Shown one piece after another: positions 23,333 through 32,093 of a DNA stretch of 45,491 bases. The notes under the pieces are model-generated. The model made no database searches. It was not told where the DNA came from and was given only the letters and a program-made list of their open reading frames with translations. The stretch is from Gemmatimonadales bacterium. GTDB taxonomy: Bacteria; Gemmatimonadota; Gemmatimonadetes; Gemmatimonadales; GWC2-71-9. Each line of letters begins with the position of its first letter. Within the stretch, counting starts at the first letter, position 1. The stretch lies in assembly GCA_025934955.1 (NCBI GenBank), contig JAICWE010000022.1, positions 1 through 45,491 on the forward strand, written 5' to 3'. The translations under genes and the position numbers were made by a program.

Positions 23333-24034
23333 TTACAGCTTGAACACGATGGGCAGCGACACCAGCTGGCGAATCGGCTGGCCCTTGTTCTTGCCGGGAC
23401 GGAAGACGGCCTTGAGCACCGCCTCGCGTGCCGATTCCTCGAACTGCTTGTTGGTGCTGGACACGACCTTGATGGAGTTCGGCTCGGCGTGGCCGGTCTG
23501 GTCCACGATGAACTCGAGCTTCACCTGGCCGGCAATGCCGGCCGACTGCATGGCCGGCGGATAGCGCGGCGTCGGGACCGAGACCACGCTCGCCGGGTCG
23601 TCGATCTCCGTGGACATGTACACTTCGCTCTTCACGTCCACCGGCCCCGTGCCGCCGGTGACACCGGTTGCGATACCGCCCTCGACGCCCTTGCCCGTGA
23701 AATCCTTCGGGTCGAACGGCTTCTGGTTGAGATCCACCGGCGGGATCTCCTTGGGGATGTCCACGACGTTGACGACCGTCTGGAAGCCCTTGGGCGGCGG
23801 GTTGGCGCTGACGACGACGTCCTGCGGCGGCGGCGGGGGCGGCGGCGGCGGAGGTTCCGGCGGCTTGAGGAACACCATCGTGGTGTCCACCGGCTTGTTG
23901 TTGATCTGCTCCGCCACTCCTTGCGTCGCCTCGATGGCGGCGAAGATGAGCACCCCGTGCACGACCAGCGACAGGATCGACTGCCCCAGCGTGCGCTGCC
24001 GCTTGGCCTTCGATTCGATCAGGTTGTCGAACAC
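23333..24034 (-). CDS. tonB: TonB energy transducer
   Basis: 233 residues from the GTG at 24034, which follows AGGTGGAGAC, a good ribosome-binding site. The N-terminus has a membrane span near 18-36 (LGQSILSLVVHGVLIFAAI), then PPEP followed by a run of ten prolines that spans the periplasm, and a C-terminal TonB domain (TPRYPPAMQSAGIAGQVKLE, then VVSSTNKQFEESAREAV, VFRPGKNKG). It couples the ExbBD motor to outer-membrane receptors for siderophores, cobalamin or glycans. It heads the operon; the 128-base gap upstream, including TTGTAATG near 24110, probably holds its promoter. The frame is open to 24253 but that extension has no coding character. Confidence 0.88.
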   Translation of the reverse strand: MFDNLIESKAKRQRTLGQSILSLVVHGVLIFAAIEATQGVAEQINNKPVDTTMVFLKPPEPPPPPPPPPPQDVVVSANPPPKGFQTVVNVVDIPKEIPPVDLNQKPFDPKDFTGKGVEGGIATGVTGGTGPVDVKSEVYMSTEIDDPASVVSVPTPRYPPAMQSAGIAGQVKLEFIVDQTGHAEPNSIKVVSSTNKQFEESAREAVLKAVFRPGKNKGQPIRQLVSLPIVFKL

Positions 24035-24162
24035 GTCTCCACCTCGGAAAGGGGTAGCATGGTGCAGACGAAGGTATCGCGGAGCTGCTTGCGAGGGACT
24101 GGAGCGGACATTACAAGACGGTGACAGCCACGTGAGGTCTCCGGCGGCACCGGTGACGCGGG

Positions 24163-25596
24163 TCACATTCGCGGGAGCATCACCGTGAACATCGTCCCGC
24201 GACCCGGGCGGCTCTGCACCGTGATGGAGCCGCCGTGCGCCTCGGCGATCCACTTGGTGATCGCCAGACCGAGGCCGGTGCCGGGCCGGTCTCCGGTGCG
24301 GGAACGAGCCGGGTCGGCGCGCCAGAAGCGCTCGAAGATGTGCGGCAGGTCCCCCGGCGCGATGCCGATGCCGCTGTCGCGCACCGTGATCACCGCCGCG
24401 TCCGGCGACGTCTCCAGCGCCACGCCCACCTCGCCGCCGCCCGGCGTGTACTTGATCGCGTTGGTGACGAGATTGAGCAGCAGCTCGCGGACCCGGTGCC
24501 GGTCGGCCTCGATTTCCACCGGGCCGTCCGGCAGCAGCGACTGCACCATCACGCCGCTCGGCTCGGCCAGGATGCCGGCGGTCTCGACCGCCTCCGCCAC
24601 CAGCTCGCGCAGATCGCAGCGCTCCTTGGCGAGCGGCGCGCGCCCTTCGTCCGCGCGCGCGAGCGTCAGCAGATTCTCCACCATCTCGCTCATCTGGCTG
24701 ATCTGCTGCAGCGTCTCATCGAGCGCTTCCAGCGAGTCCGGCGCGGTACCCGGATGGGTGAGCGCGCGCTCGACACCGGCGCGGAGCACCATGAGCGGCG
24801 TCTTGAGCTCGTGACTCGCGTCGGCGGTGAAGCGGCGCAGTCCGGCGAAGCTCTGCTCCAGTCGCGCCAGCATGCCGTTCAGCGTAAGCGCGAGCCGGCT
24901 GATCTCGTCGCCCGAGAGCGGCACCGCGAGGCGCCGGTGGAGGCTGCGGCCGTCGCTGATCGCCTCCACCTCGTTGATGATGCCCTGCACCGGCCGGAGG
25001 GCGGTGCCGGCGAGCCAGATGCCGAGCACCACGGACGCGAGGAGGATGACCGGTGCGACGACGAACATGGCGCGGAGCAGCGCGCGCGGATCGAACGTGG
25101 TGCGGTTGCTCGGCGTGGCGATGAGCACCGCACCGATCTCCGGCCCGGCGCCGTGCACCGGCTCGGCGAGGTAGCGGAAGGCCGGATGCCCCCCGCCGAC
25201 ATTCACGGTGCCGATGGCTCGCTCCTCCGGCAGCGGCCGCAGCAGGCCGGAGAGCTTGTCCAGCGCGGCGAACTCCAGCTCGCGCGCGTGCTCGGAGAGG
25301 TAGCGCACCTCGCCCTTCTCGCCCACGACGATCATGTAGTCCTGGAAGCCCTCGAACGCCGCACTCACGCCGGGATCGAGCTCCTGCCGCGGCGGCGGGC
25401 TCACCACCCGGCCGAGGACCCGGAACGATTCCTCGAGGTAGCGGACGGCGAAGCTGGCGTCGAGCGCGGTGCGCTCGTCCAGCTCCTGCCGGCTCGGCTT
25501 CCGCAGCTCGAAGTAGAGCGCGGTGCCGAAGACCAGCAGCACCGCGAGCAGCGCCAGCGAGTAGCCGAAGGTGAGGCGGGCGCGGATCGTCTGCAT
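24163..25596 (-). CDS. Sensor histidine kinase with HAMP domain
   Basis: 477 residues. First membrane span 10-30, periplasmic sensor about 31-172, second span about 176-198, HAMP (199-250), HisKA with DASHELKTPL (phospho-accepting H262) and the ATPase domain with N-box NLVTNAIKYTPGGG, G1 DSGIGI and G2 GTGLGLAI. It autophosphorylates H262 and passes phosphate to the OmpR-type regulator encoded 10 bases upstream. The layout resembles CusS/MprB-type kinases, but no metal-binding His/Met cluster stands out in the sensor. Confidence 0.92.
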   Translation of the reverse strand: MQTIRARLTFGYSLALLAVLLVFGTALYFELRKPSRQELDERTALDASFAVRYLEESFRVLGRVVSPPPRQELDPGVSAAFEGFQDYMIVVGEKGEVRYLSEHARELEFAALDKLSGLLRPLPEERAIGTVNVGGGHPAFRYLAEPVHGAGPEIGAVLIATPSNRTTFDPRALLRAMFVVAPVILLASVVLGIWLAGTALRPVQGIINEVEAISDGRSLHRRLAVPLSGDEISRLALTLNGMLARLEQSFAGLRRFTADASHELKTPLMVLRAGVERALTHPGTAPDSLEALDETLQQISQMSEMVENLLTLARADEGRAPLAKERCDLRELVAEAVETAGILAEPSGVMVQSLLPDGPVEIEADRHRVRELLLNLVTNAIKYTPGGGEVGVALETSPDAAVITVRDSGIGIAPGDLPHIFERFWRADPARSRTGDRPGTGLGLAITKWIAEAHGGSITVQSRPGRGTMFTVMLPRM

Positions 25597-25606
25597 CGGC
25601 GCCGGC

Positions 25607-26275
25607 TCAGGCCTTCACGACATAGCCGACGCCGCGCACCGTGTGGATCAGTTTCGGCGTGCGGCCCGAGTCGACCTTCTTGCGCAGCCGGTTGATCACC
25701 ACGTCCACGATGTTGGTGCCCGGGTCGAAGTGATAGTCCCAGGCATACTCGGTGATCAGCGTGCGCGACATGACGCGGGCCTGGTGCCGCATCAGGTACT
25801 CGAGCACCGCGTACTCCTTGGGCGTGAGGTCGAGCAGATCGCCGGCCCGGCGGGCTTCGTGGGTCGCGGGGTCGAGCTCGAGGTCGGCGACCTTGAGCAC
25901 CGGCGGGCGGAGCTGCTGCGGCCGCCGCGCGATGGCTTCCACCCGCGCCAGCAGCTCGTCGAACGCGAACGGCTTGGTGACGTAGTCGTCGGCGCCGGAA
26001 CGGAGCGCCTGCACCTTGAAGTCGACGGCGTCCTGCGCCGTGAGCACCAGGATCGGCACGTTGTTGCCGCGATCGCGCAGCGTGCGGAGCACCTCGAGTC
26101 CGGTCATGCCCGGCAGCCGCAGATCGAGCACCAGGAGATCGTACTGCCCGCCCGATGCGAGCCTGAGTCCCTCCATCCCGTCGTCCACCAGATCGGCGTG
26201 ATAGCGGTGCTCCTCCAGCCCGCGCTTCACGTACTGCCCGACGGTGCGATCGTCCTCGATCACCAGGATCTTCAC
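25607..26275 (-). CDS. OmpR/PhoB-family DNA-binding response regulator
   Basis: 222 residues. Receiver domain with acidic pair E7/D8-D9, phospho-acceptor D51 (VLDLRLPGMTGLEV) and K101; then a winged-helix domain with LTPKEYAVLEYLMRHQ and the recognition region NIVDVVINRLRKKVD, ending HTVRGVGYVVKA. It should activate or repress genes when phosphorylated by the kinase 10 bases downstream. Its ATG overlaps the stop of the upstream PAS kinase by ATGA, so two kinases flank one regulator in a single operon. Confidence 0.93.
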   Translation of the reverse strand: MKILVIEDDRTVGQYVKRGLEEHRYHADLVDDGMEGLRLASGGQYDLLVLDLRLPGMTGLEVLRTLRDRGNNVPILVLTAQDAVDFKVQALRSGADDYVTKPFAFDELLARVEAIARRPQQLRPPVLKVADLELDPATHEARRAGDLLDLTPKEYAVLEYLMRHQARVMSRTLITEYAWDYHFDPGTNIVDVVINRLRKKVDSGRTPKLIHTVRGVGYVVKA

Positions 26276-27789
26276 GCCGCCTCCACCGGGAGATTGACGC
26301 GAAACACCGTCCCCCGGCCAAGCTGGCTCTCCACCTCGATACGGCCGCGGTGCTGCTCGACGATGCCGTAGCAGATCGACAGCCCGAGCCCGGTGCCGCG
26401 GCCGGGCGGCTTGGTGGTGTAGAACGGCTCGAAGATCTTGGACTGATCGGTGCGCGAAATCCCGTGCCCGGTGTCCTCCACCTCGATGGCGACCTCATCG
26501 CCGCGCGGCTGCGCGGTGCGCACGGTGAGCCGGCCGCCCGCGTCCGTCGCGTCGAGCGCGTTCAGCAGCAGCGCCATCATCACCTGGACCAGCTGCTCGG
26601 CATTGCCCTGCGTCACCGGCAGCGTGGGCGCGAGCTCGGTGCGCAGCTCGATCTGGCGGAAGCGCGGGTGGTGCTTCAGCAGGAAGAGCGCTTCCTCGAC
26701 GATCGCGTTCACGTTCACCGCGGCCATCGCGGTGCCCTTGGGCCGGCTGAAGTCGAGCAGGCCGTCCACGATGCTGGTGCAGCGCAGCACTTCCTTCTCG
26801 ATGATGTCGAGATACTCGCGCAGCGCCGGCGCCGCGGCGTCGTCCCGCGGAATGCGGCCCTCCATGGCGGCGACGCAGACGTTGATCGTGGCGAGCGGGT
26901 TGTTGATCTCGTGCATCACGCCGGCGGCGAGCTGGCCGACCGCCGCGAGCTTCTCGCTCTGCAGGATGCGGGTCTGGATGGCGCGCCAGTCGGTGACGTC
27001 TTCGCCGATGGTGATGACGTGGCTGATCACGTCGCCGTCGAGCCGCATCGGGATCTTGGTGGTGCGGAAGAAGTGGGTCTCGCCGGCCAGCACCACCTCG
27101 ATCTCCTGCTGCATCGTCTCGCCGGTGGCGAACACGAAGTCGAACTGCGCCCGCAGCTCCATCGGGTCCTGGCGGGTGAGCACCTCGAAGATGGGTCGGC
27201 CGACGACCTGTTCGCGCCGGAGGCCCTGGGTGCCGGTTTCCCGTTTCCGATTCCACACCTGGATGCGGTAGTCGCGATCTACGACGTAGAGACCGACGGT
27301 AAGGCTGTCGATGATGAGTCCGGTGAAGCGGCGCTGCTCCTCCATCTCGCGCGACTGCACCGCCACCTCGAATGCGAGGTCCTCGGCGAGTTCGGTGGCC
27401 GCGAGATACGGAGTGAGGACATCGGCGAGGAGGCGGAGCAGCCCCGCGCCGTCGCCGCCGGCGACCTCCAGCATGCCGAGCCGGTCACCGCCGCGCTCCA
27501 GCGCGATGCGCCGCACGTCGTCGGCCGCCGGCGCCAGCAGGTCGAGCGAGGGCACCGCCGCGGGCGCGGACCCGCGCGGCGCCGCGATGCGCGCGAAGGT
27601 CGTCGCGTTAGGCTCGTGCGCCCAGAGCGCCACCTCGCGCGCGCCGAGCTGGCCGCGCACCGTCTCCACGACGGCGGCGAGCGTGTCGAGCGGACGCCGC
27701 CCGGCGTTGAGCTGCCGCGCCACGGCGGCGAGCAGGGCGAGCCCGCGGGCCGCGTCGGCCGCGGCGAGCTCGGCGCCGTCGGACGACAT
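26272..27789 (-). CDS. Soluble GAF-PAS sensor histidine kinase (NtrB-like)
   Basis: 505 residues, no membrane span. Residues about 15-140 look like a GAF domain, 155-275 a PAS domain (IIDSLTVGLYVVDRDYRI), then HisKA with GVMHEINNPLATI (H293) and the ATPase domain (NALDATDAGG, EDTGHGI, GRGTGLGLSI). HEINNPL is typical of NtrB-family kinases, whose usual partners are NtrC-type regulators; here the adjacent partners are an OmpR-type regulator (ATGA overlap) and a stand-alone receiver upstream. The start at 27789 lies 5 bases after the SnoaL-like gene; a longer frame to 27888 sits inside that gene and is not used. Confidence 0.88.
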   Translation of the reverse strand: MSSDGAELAAADAARGLALLAAVARQLNAGRRPLDTLAAVVETVRGQLGAREVALWAHEPNATTFARIAAPRGSAPAAVPSLDLLAPAADDVRRIALERGGDRLGMLEVAGGDGAGLLRLLADVLTPYLAATELAEDLAFEVAVQSREMEEQRRFTGLIIDSLTVGLYVVDRDYRIQVWNRKRETGTQGLRREQVVGRPIFEVLTRQDPMELRAQFDFVFATGETMQQEIEVVLAGETHFFRTTKIPMRLDGDVISHVITIGEDVTDWRAIQTRILQSEKLAAVGQLAAGVMHEINNPLATINVCVAAMEGRIPRDDAAAPALREYLDIIEKEVLRCTSIVDGLLDFSRPKGTAMAAVNVNAIVEEALFLLKHHPRFRQIELRTELAPTLPVTQGNAEQLVQVMMALLLNALDATDAGGRLTVRTAQPRGDEVAIEVEDTGHGISRTDQSKIFEPFYTTKPPGRGTGLGLSICYGIVEQHRGRIEVESQLGRGTVFRVNLPVEAA

Positions 27790-27794
27790 CGCGC

Positions 27795-28310
27795 TCAATG
27801 GCCCTCGCGCACGAGATGCTGGGCCCGCGCCACGTTGAGGATCCGCCAGCCGCCGGCGATCCGGCGGAGCACGAAGTGCTCGATCCACTCCTCCTCGGTC
27901 ACCCGACCACCGTGGTGGACGCGACGCCGGGTCGTGACCCAGGCGGCGGCGAGATCGCCTTCCTGCCGCACGTCAGTGCGGACGATGCGCACGTCGAACG
28001 CCTCGGGATCGAGCGCATTGACCTGGTGCGCCAGCTCGGCGAGCGCGCTGTCGAGCGGCACGACGCGGTTGACCGGCCCGCCCGCGCCCGCCGGCGCGAC
28101 GCCCGCGTAGGTCGCGCCGCGCCACGCGAGGTCCGCCGCCCGGCGCCAGTCGCGCGCGGCGAGGTCGCGATGGTACTCGGCCAGCACCGCCTGGATCGCC
28201 GCGTCGTCCCGCCGGCTGCCGGCTGGCGTGCGATCCTCGATGTGGCACGCCGCACCCGCGACGACCGCACCCGCGACCAGAAGCGTGCGCAGGCGGCGGG
28301 TGCGGGGCAT
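27795..28310 (-). CDS. Exported SnoaL/NTF2-like small protein, hypothetical
   Basis: 171 residues. After a signal-like N-terminus (RRLRTLLVAGAVVAGAAC, possibly lipidated at C22) comes a single alpha-beta domain that resembles SnoaL/NTF2-like proteins: AIQAVLAEYHRDLAARDWRRAADL, then EEEWIEHFVLRRIAGGWRILNVARAQ. Such domains bind small ligands or act as simple enzymes; here no catalytic residues can be named. It lies between a stand-alone receiver gene (42 bases upstream) and a PAS kinase gene (5 bases downstream), so it may supply a periplasmic input to this signalling operon. That role is inference. Confidence 0.75.
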   Translation of the reverse strand: MPRTRRLRTLLVAGAVVAGAACHIEDRTPAGSRRDDAAIQAVLAEYHRDLAARDWRRAADLAWRGATYAGVAPAGAGGPVNRVVPLDSALAELAHQVNALDPEAFDVRIVRTDVRQEGDLAAAWVTTRRRVHHGGRVTEEEWIEHFVLRRIAGGWRILNVARAQHLVREGH

Positions 28311-28352
28311 GTGAATCCTTGGTGGCTCCAGGAGGCGCCTGCGGATGGCGGG

Positions 28353-28814
28353 CTACACGCGGCCGCGGCGGTCGAGCGTCTGACGCACGGCGCGGAGGAT
28401 CTCGTCCGGCGTGTACGGCTTCGGCACGAAGCGGTCGAAGAGCTGGAGGTCGGTGGGCGCGAGCCGGCCCATGTCGTAGCCGGTGGAGAGCAGCACCGGC
28501 AGCTCGGGCCAGCGGGCCCGAATGCGGTGGATCAGATCACGCGCGTCCATCCGGGGCATGACCATGTCGGTGATCACGAGGGCGACGCGAACCGCGTCCG
28601 CTTCCAGCAGCTCCAGCGCCGCGGCGCCGTCCTCGGCCGCGACGACGGTATAGCCGAAGCGCGTGAGGATGCGACTGCCGGTCCGGCGCACCGACGGCTC
28701 GTCGTCCACCAGCAGCAACGTCTCGGTGCCCCGCAGCTCGATGCCCCCGGCCGGTGAGGGTCGGCCCGATGGCGCGCGATGCTCGCGGGAAGGTTCGGAC
28801 AGGTGTATGGACAC
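28353..28814 (-). CDS. Stand-alone response-regulator receiver protein
   Basis: 153 residues: about 30 disordered N-terminal residues and one receiver domain with D37-D38, phospho-acceptor D83 (VITDMVMPRMDARD) and K132 (FVPKPY). There is no output domain, so it probably relays phosphate or binds a partner. The start is GTG at 28814 with no convincing Shine-Dalgarno; an internal start is possible. It appears to head the run of receiver, SnoaL-like protein, PAS kinase, OmpR regulator and HAMP kinase. Confidence 0.85.
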   Translation of the reverse strand: MSIHLSEPSREHRAPSGRPSPAGGIELRGTETLLLVDDEPSVRRTGSRILTRFGYTVVAAEDGAAALELLEADAVRVALVITDMVMPRMDARDLIHRIRARWPELPVLLSTGYDMGRLAPTDLQLFDRFVPKPYTPDEILRAVRQTLDRRGRV

Positions 28815-28928
28815 GCCACAATATCGCCACCGCCCGGGGCCCGACGCCAGCCTGCATAAGCCTGCCCGTAAGCCGCCGGCACCCGGTACGCGAGCGGCTC
28901 CGCAGCACCGCGGGCCTCCCGCAACCGG

Positions 28929-29390
28929 TCAGCCGAGCGCCGCGAGCCGCTCGAGCAGTTCGGCGTTTTCCCGCCGCGTACTCGGCGTCTCCTCGGCGTA
29001 GGTCCAGCGTACGATGCCGTCGCGATCGATCACGACGTACGCGCGGTTGGAGAAGAACTGGTCCTCCAGCAGCGTGCCGTAGCGGCGGCTCACCTCGCGC
29101 CTGAAGTCGCTCAGCAGATCCACCGAGATCCGCTCCTTTGTCTTGAACTCCTTCAGCGTCGGAATCGAGTCCACGCTGATGGGCAGCACCACCGTATCGG
29201 CGCTCTGGAAGCGGCCGAAGTCCTCAGTGAACGCGCACATCTCGCGGGTACACGTGCTGGTGAACGCGAGCGGGAAGAACGCGAGCAGCACGTTCTTCCC
29301 TCGCAGCCCCGAGAGTGTCACCTGCGCGCCGGACGTCGATGGAAGGGTGAAGTCGGGCGCCGGCGCGCCGACCACCGGGAGCGCGCTCAC
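28929..29390 (-). CDS. Peroxiredoxin of the BCP/PrxQ-AhpE type
   Basis: 153 residues from the GTG at 29390. The thioredoxin-fold peroxiredoxin motif is [15 protein letters not shown]: peroxidatic C47 and a second Cys, C52, four residues between them, the arrangement of BCP/PrxQ enzymes that resolve within one subunit. It reduces H2O2 and organic peroxides, recycled by thioredoxin. The GTG shares GTGA with the stop of the superoxide dismutase gene, so the enzyme that makes H2O2 and one that removes it are translated together. The frame continues upstream to 29504 inside sod; that extension is not used. Confidence 0.92.
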   Translation of the reverse strand: MSALPVVGAPAPDFTLPSTSGAQVTLSGLRGKNVLLAFFPLAFTSTCTREMCAFTEDFGRFQSADTVVLPISVDSIPTLKEFKTKERISVDLLSDFRREVSRRYGTLLEDQFFSNRAYVVIDRDGIVRWTYAEETPSTRRENAELLERLAALG

Positions 29391-30001
29391 CGCTTGCCGC
29401 TCTCGAACCGCTTCCCCACCTCGGTCCAGTTCACCACGTTCCACCACGCGGTCACGTAGTCGGGCCGGCGGTTCTGGTATTTGAGATAGTAGGCGTGCTC
29501 CCACACGTCACACCCCATCACCGGGCGCTTGCCGCTCATGAGCGGACTATCCTGGTTCGCCGTGCTCTCGATCGAGAGCGCGCCGTTCCGGTCGGCGATG
29601 AGCCAGGCCCAGCCGCTGCCGAACCGGCCGCCGCACGCCTTGGCGAACTGCTCCTTGAACTGCGCGAAGCCGCCGAACGCCTTGGTGATCGCGTCGCCCA
29701 GCGCGCCGCCGGGCTCTTTGGCGCCGCCGGGCTTCATGATCTCCCAGAACATCGTGTGGTTGGCATGGCCGCCGCCGTTGTTGCGCACCGCGGTGCGGAT
29801 CGCTTCCGGCAGCGAGTCCACGCCCGCGAGCAGCTCCTCGACGGACTTCTTCTGAAGGTCGGGATGCGATTCGAGCGCGGCGTTGAGGTTGTTGACGTAG
29901 GCGCCGTGGTGCTTGTCGTGGTGGATCCGCATCGTCTGCTCGTCGATGTACGGCTCCAGCGCGTTGTAGTCGTAGGGCAGCGGAGGAAGGGTGAACGCCA
30001 T
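29387..30001 (-). CDS. sodA: Superoxide dismutase, Mn-type (Fe/Mn family)
   Basis: 204 residues. Metal ligands H27 (RIHHDKHH), H82 (GGHANH), D165 and H169 ([11 protein letters not shown]) are all present. G77-G78 before the histidine and Gln150 in the C-terminal domain favour Mn over Fe. It converts superoxide to O2 and H2O2; no signal peptide is present, so it is cytoplasmic. AGGAG lies 7 bases before the ATG at 30001, and a fair promoter is 60 to 90 bases upstream. The frame is open to 30127, but the added residues overlap the promoter and have no homology. Confidence 0.95.
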   Translation of the reverse strand: MAFTLPPLPYDYNALEPYIDEQTMRIHHDKHHGAYVNNLNAALESHPDLQKKSVEELLAGVDSLPEAIRTAVRNNGGGHANHTMFWEIMKPGGAKEPGGALGDAITKAFGGFAQFKEQFAKACGGRFGSGWAWLIADRNGALSIESTANQDSPLMSGKRPVMGCDVWEHAYYLKYQNRRPDYVTAWWNVVNWTEVGKRFESGKR

Positions 30002-30059
30002 GGGGGAACTCCTGTCGCTCAGAGGTAGGCACGCGACCCCGATCGGCCGCGAACCGGCA

Positions 30060-30088
30060 AATATGGACGGGCCCCGGGAGCGAATCAA
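30060..30088 (-). promoter_or_regulatory. Predicted sigma-70-type promoter of sod-prx
   Basis: On the minus strand TTGATT (30088-30083), a 17-base spacer and CATATT (30065-30060), each four of six to consensus. The start point would be near 30053, giving a leader of about 50 bases. The -35 element lies immediately before the stop codon end of the upstream membrane-protein gene. Confidence 0.45.
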
Positions 30089-30090
30089 CG

Positions 30091-31314
30091 CTACCGCACG
30101 CGCCACATCCCGAACACGGCGCCGCATGCCGCGAGCGTGGCGAGCGTGACTTCAGTGCCGAGCGCGCCGCCGAGCACGACGGCGCCGCACGCCGCGGCGG
30201 CGACCCACGCGAGCCGGTGGAGTGGCGCCAACGCCGCGTTCGCGCGCCGCTCGATCCCGCGCACCTCGATCGAGGGGACGAGCGCGGACGCGATGAAGAG
30301 TCCGCCGGCGGCGAGTGGCGCCGCCGTGCCGCCGCTCGCCACGCCGAGCAGCGCCGCGGACCCGAGAAGCTCGGCCCGCCGGCCGCGCACCGCGGACCAC
30401 CAGATCCCGAGCGCGGCGAGGGCTGCGAGTGCCGGGCGCCAATGCAGGACGCCGTCGGGCAGCACGCCATCGGCAAGTCGCACCAGCAAGGCCCCGCCGA
30501 CCGGTGCGAGCAGCGTTCCCACTGGCGACAATCGGTGCAGCGGCCATACGCCGGCGATCGCGAGCGCCCCGACCGCGAGCGGCGGGATGAGCAGCGTCTG
30601 CGCGGCGGGACTGAGCGGCCCGTCGGCGAGCGCCGCGAGCGAAAGCCCGCTCGGGCCCGCCACCGTCGCGATGAACCACCACACCGGCACGAGCGCCCCG
30701 ACCGCGAGTGCGAGCCACGGGATCCGGCGAACCGCGCGCGAGCGGACGGCGAGCTCCGCCGCAACGGCGCAGACGATCGCACCGCCGAGCATCGCGTGCA
30801 GCTCCGGGACGAGGATCGCGACCACGCCGCCGACCACCACCGCCGCGGTCGCGCCGCTTCGAGTCGGGAGCCGCGGAATCGGCGCGTCCGCCGCGCGACC
30901 GGGAATCCGCCCCGCGGCGAGTGCGGCGGCCGCAACCACGAGCGCCACTGCCAGCAGCGGCGGGAGCAGCCCCCACCCCGCCGCTTGCCACAGCGGGAGG
31001 CACTGCACGGCGCCGAGCATCGCGCCACCGAACACGATGGCGCCGGCGAGCTCCCGCCGCGCCAGCGACCAGGCGCCGACGGCCGCGCTGATCAGCGCCG
31101 CGAGGAGGAGGAGGGCGCCGTCGAGCCGAAGGAACAGCGAGCCGTCGTTCGGGATGGTGGGCGCCCGCCAATCGCCTCCGCCGCCGACCGCGAGGCTGAG
31201 CCAGCCGAACACGCCGATGGCGAGCGCCGTCGCGACAGCGCGAACGGCGCGGCGATCCCGCAGCCACGCGCCGCCGATGGCGAGGGCGAGCGCGGCGATG
31301 ATGAGGCGGATCAT
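30091..31314 (-). CDS. Polytopic membrane protein of unknown function, faintly like a proton-antiporter (ND-type) subunit
   Basis: 407 residues, extremely rich in Ala, Leu, Gly and Val, with about 11 to 13 predicted membrane spans and almost no soluble part. I do not recognise the family with certainty. One stretch, [20 protein letters not shown] then [28 protein letters not shown] and [14 protein letters not shown], follows the layout of the NuoN/MrpD/HyfB core (PLH-WLP-A-P-VSALL, then an R-x-DLKRLLAYSS helix), but the key Lys residues and the Glu of helix 5 are not evident. It sits alone between a PEP-CTERM gene and sod on the same strand. A degenerate antiporter-like protein or an unrelated polytopic protein are both possible. 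Confidence 0.7.
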   Translation of the reverse strand: MIRLIIAALALAIGGAWLRDRRAVRAVATALAIGVFGWLSLAVGGGGDWRAPTIPNDGSLFLRLDGALLLLAALISAAVGAWSLARRELAGAIVFGGAMLGAVQCLPLWQAAGWGLLPPLLAVALVVAAAALAAGRIPGRAADAPIPRLPTRSGATAAVVVGGVVAILVPELHAMLGGAIVCAVAAELAVRSRAVRRIPWLALAVGALVPVWWFIATVAGPSGLSLAALADGPLSPAAQTLLIPPLAVGALAIAGVWPLHRLSPVGTLLAPVGGALLVRLADGVLPDGVLHWRPALAALAALGIWWSAVRGRRAELLGSAALLGVASGGTAAPLAAGGLFIASALVPSIEVRGIERRANAALAPLHRLAWVAAAACGAVVLGGALGTEVTLATLAACGAVFGMWRVR

Positions 31315-31351
31315 GGCGCGAAGAGTCTAGCGCCGACTCGACATAAAGAAA

Positions 31352-31377
31352 GAGGCGCCCCGTTGCCGGAGCGCCTC
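31352..31377 (-). terminator. Intrinsic terminator after the PEP-CTERM gene
   Basis: GAGGCGC / GCGCCTC stem (7 bp, 12-base loop) followed on the minus strand by TTTCTTTATG. It lies 20 bases beyond the stop of the PEP-CTERM gene and before the membrane-protein gene. Confidence 0.6.
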
Positions 31378-31397
31378 CGTTACCGCGTCGGTTCGCC

Positions 31398-32048
31398 TCA
31401 GGAATCGCGGCGCCGGCGGAAACTCATGCCGCCGAGTCCGATCAGGCCCGTGCCGATCAGCGTCATGGAAACCGGCTCCGGGGTCGTCGTCTCCGGCGTC
31501 GTGGGCTGATCAACGAGGATCGAGGTCGGCGGATTGTCCGTCGGCGTGTTGACGTTGCCGCCGGTGTTGCCGCCGGTGCCGCCGCCGTCCGGCGTGTTGA
31601 CGTTCCCGCCATTGCCACCACCGCCAGGCGGGTTGTCGATCGGCGTGAGCGAGCTGGAGTTGCTTCCGCCGCTCACCGCGTCGATGAAGAAGAAGAGACC
31701 GAGCGCACCCGCCGCGCCGACGGCCACCTTGGTGCCGGTGTGGCTGGAGTCTTCGGATACCGGCTGGTCGTCGGCAGCATTCGCGGGGCCGGCGACCCGT
31801 GCGTTGGCTTCGGAGCGCGGCGCCTTGTGATCGGCAGTGGCGACCGCGCGGGCACCGCTGACCGCATCGTCGAAGACGGCGTTGTCGGCAGAGGTGCTGC
31901 CGAGCCGCGCTTCACTCGCCTGCCAGAGCTGAACGACTCGCGCGGGGTGAGTCGGCCGGACCGGCGCCGCAGGCTGTTCGGCGACGGCGGCCGCGACCGG
32001 CAGCGTGAGAGCGAGCCCGGCGAGGCCGAGCGGGAGGCGGATGCGCAT
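31398..32048 (-). CDS. PEP-CTERM sorting-signal protein
   Basis: 216 residues. N-terminal signal peptide (LPLGLAGLALTLPVAAAVA), a low-complexity body, and a textbook PEP-CTERM tail: P190-E-P192, a hydrophobic span (MTLIGTGLIGLGGM) and RRRR at the end. Such tails are recognised by exosortase (EpsH/XrtA), which cleaves and sends the protein out, usually into an extracellular polysaccharide matrix. The body has an internal hydrophobic segment (VAVGAAGALGLFFFIDAV, near 108-126) and a Gly/Asn/Thr-rich linker with GGNVNTP repeated twice. A sigma-54-like promoter precedes it and a terminator follows, so it is a single-gene unit. No exosortase gene is in the window. Confidence 0.88.
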   Translation of the reverse strand: MRIRLPLGLAGLALTLPVAAAVAEQPAAPVRPTHPARVVQLWQASEARLGSTSADNAVFDDAVSGARAVATADHKAPRSEANARVAGPANAADDQPVSEDSSHTGTKVAVGAAGALGLFFFIDAVSGGSNSSSLTPIDNPPGGGGNGGNVNTPDGGGTGGNTGGNVNTPTDNPPTSILVDQPTTPETTTPEPVSMTLIGTGLIGLGGMSFRRRRDS

Positions 32049-32093
32049 GATTGACTCGTTGTCGAGGTTGGGACTGCGACGCCGTGCCCTTAC

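Noticed and set aside
26350-28110. A 586-codon plus-strand frame opposite the PAS kinase
   Set aside because: Shadow of the kinase, with His/Arg/Glu-rich sequence and no family resemblance.
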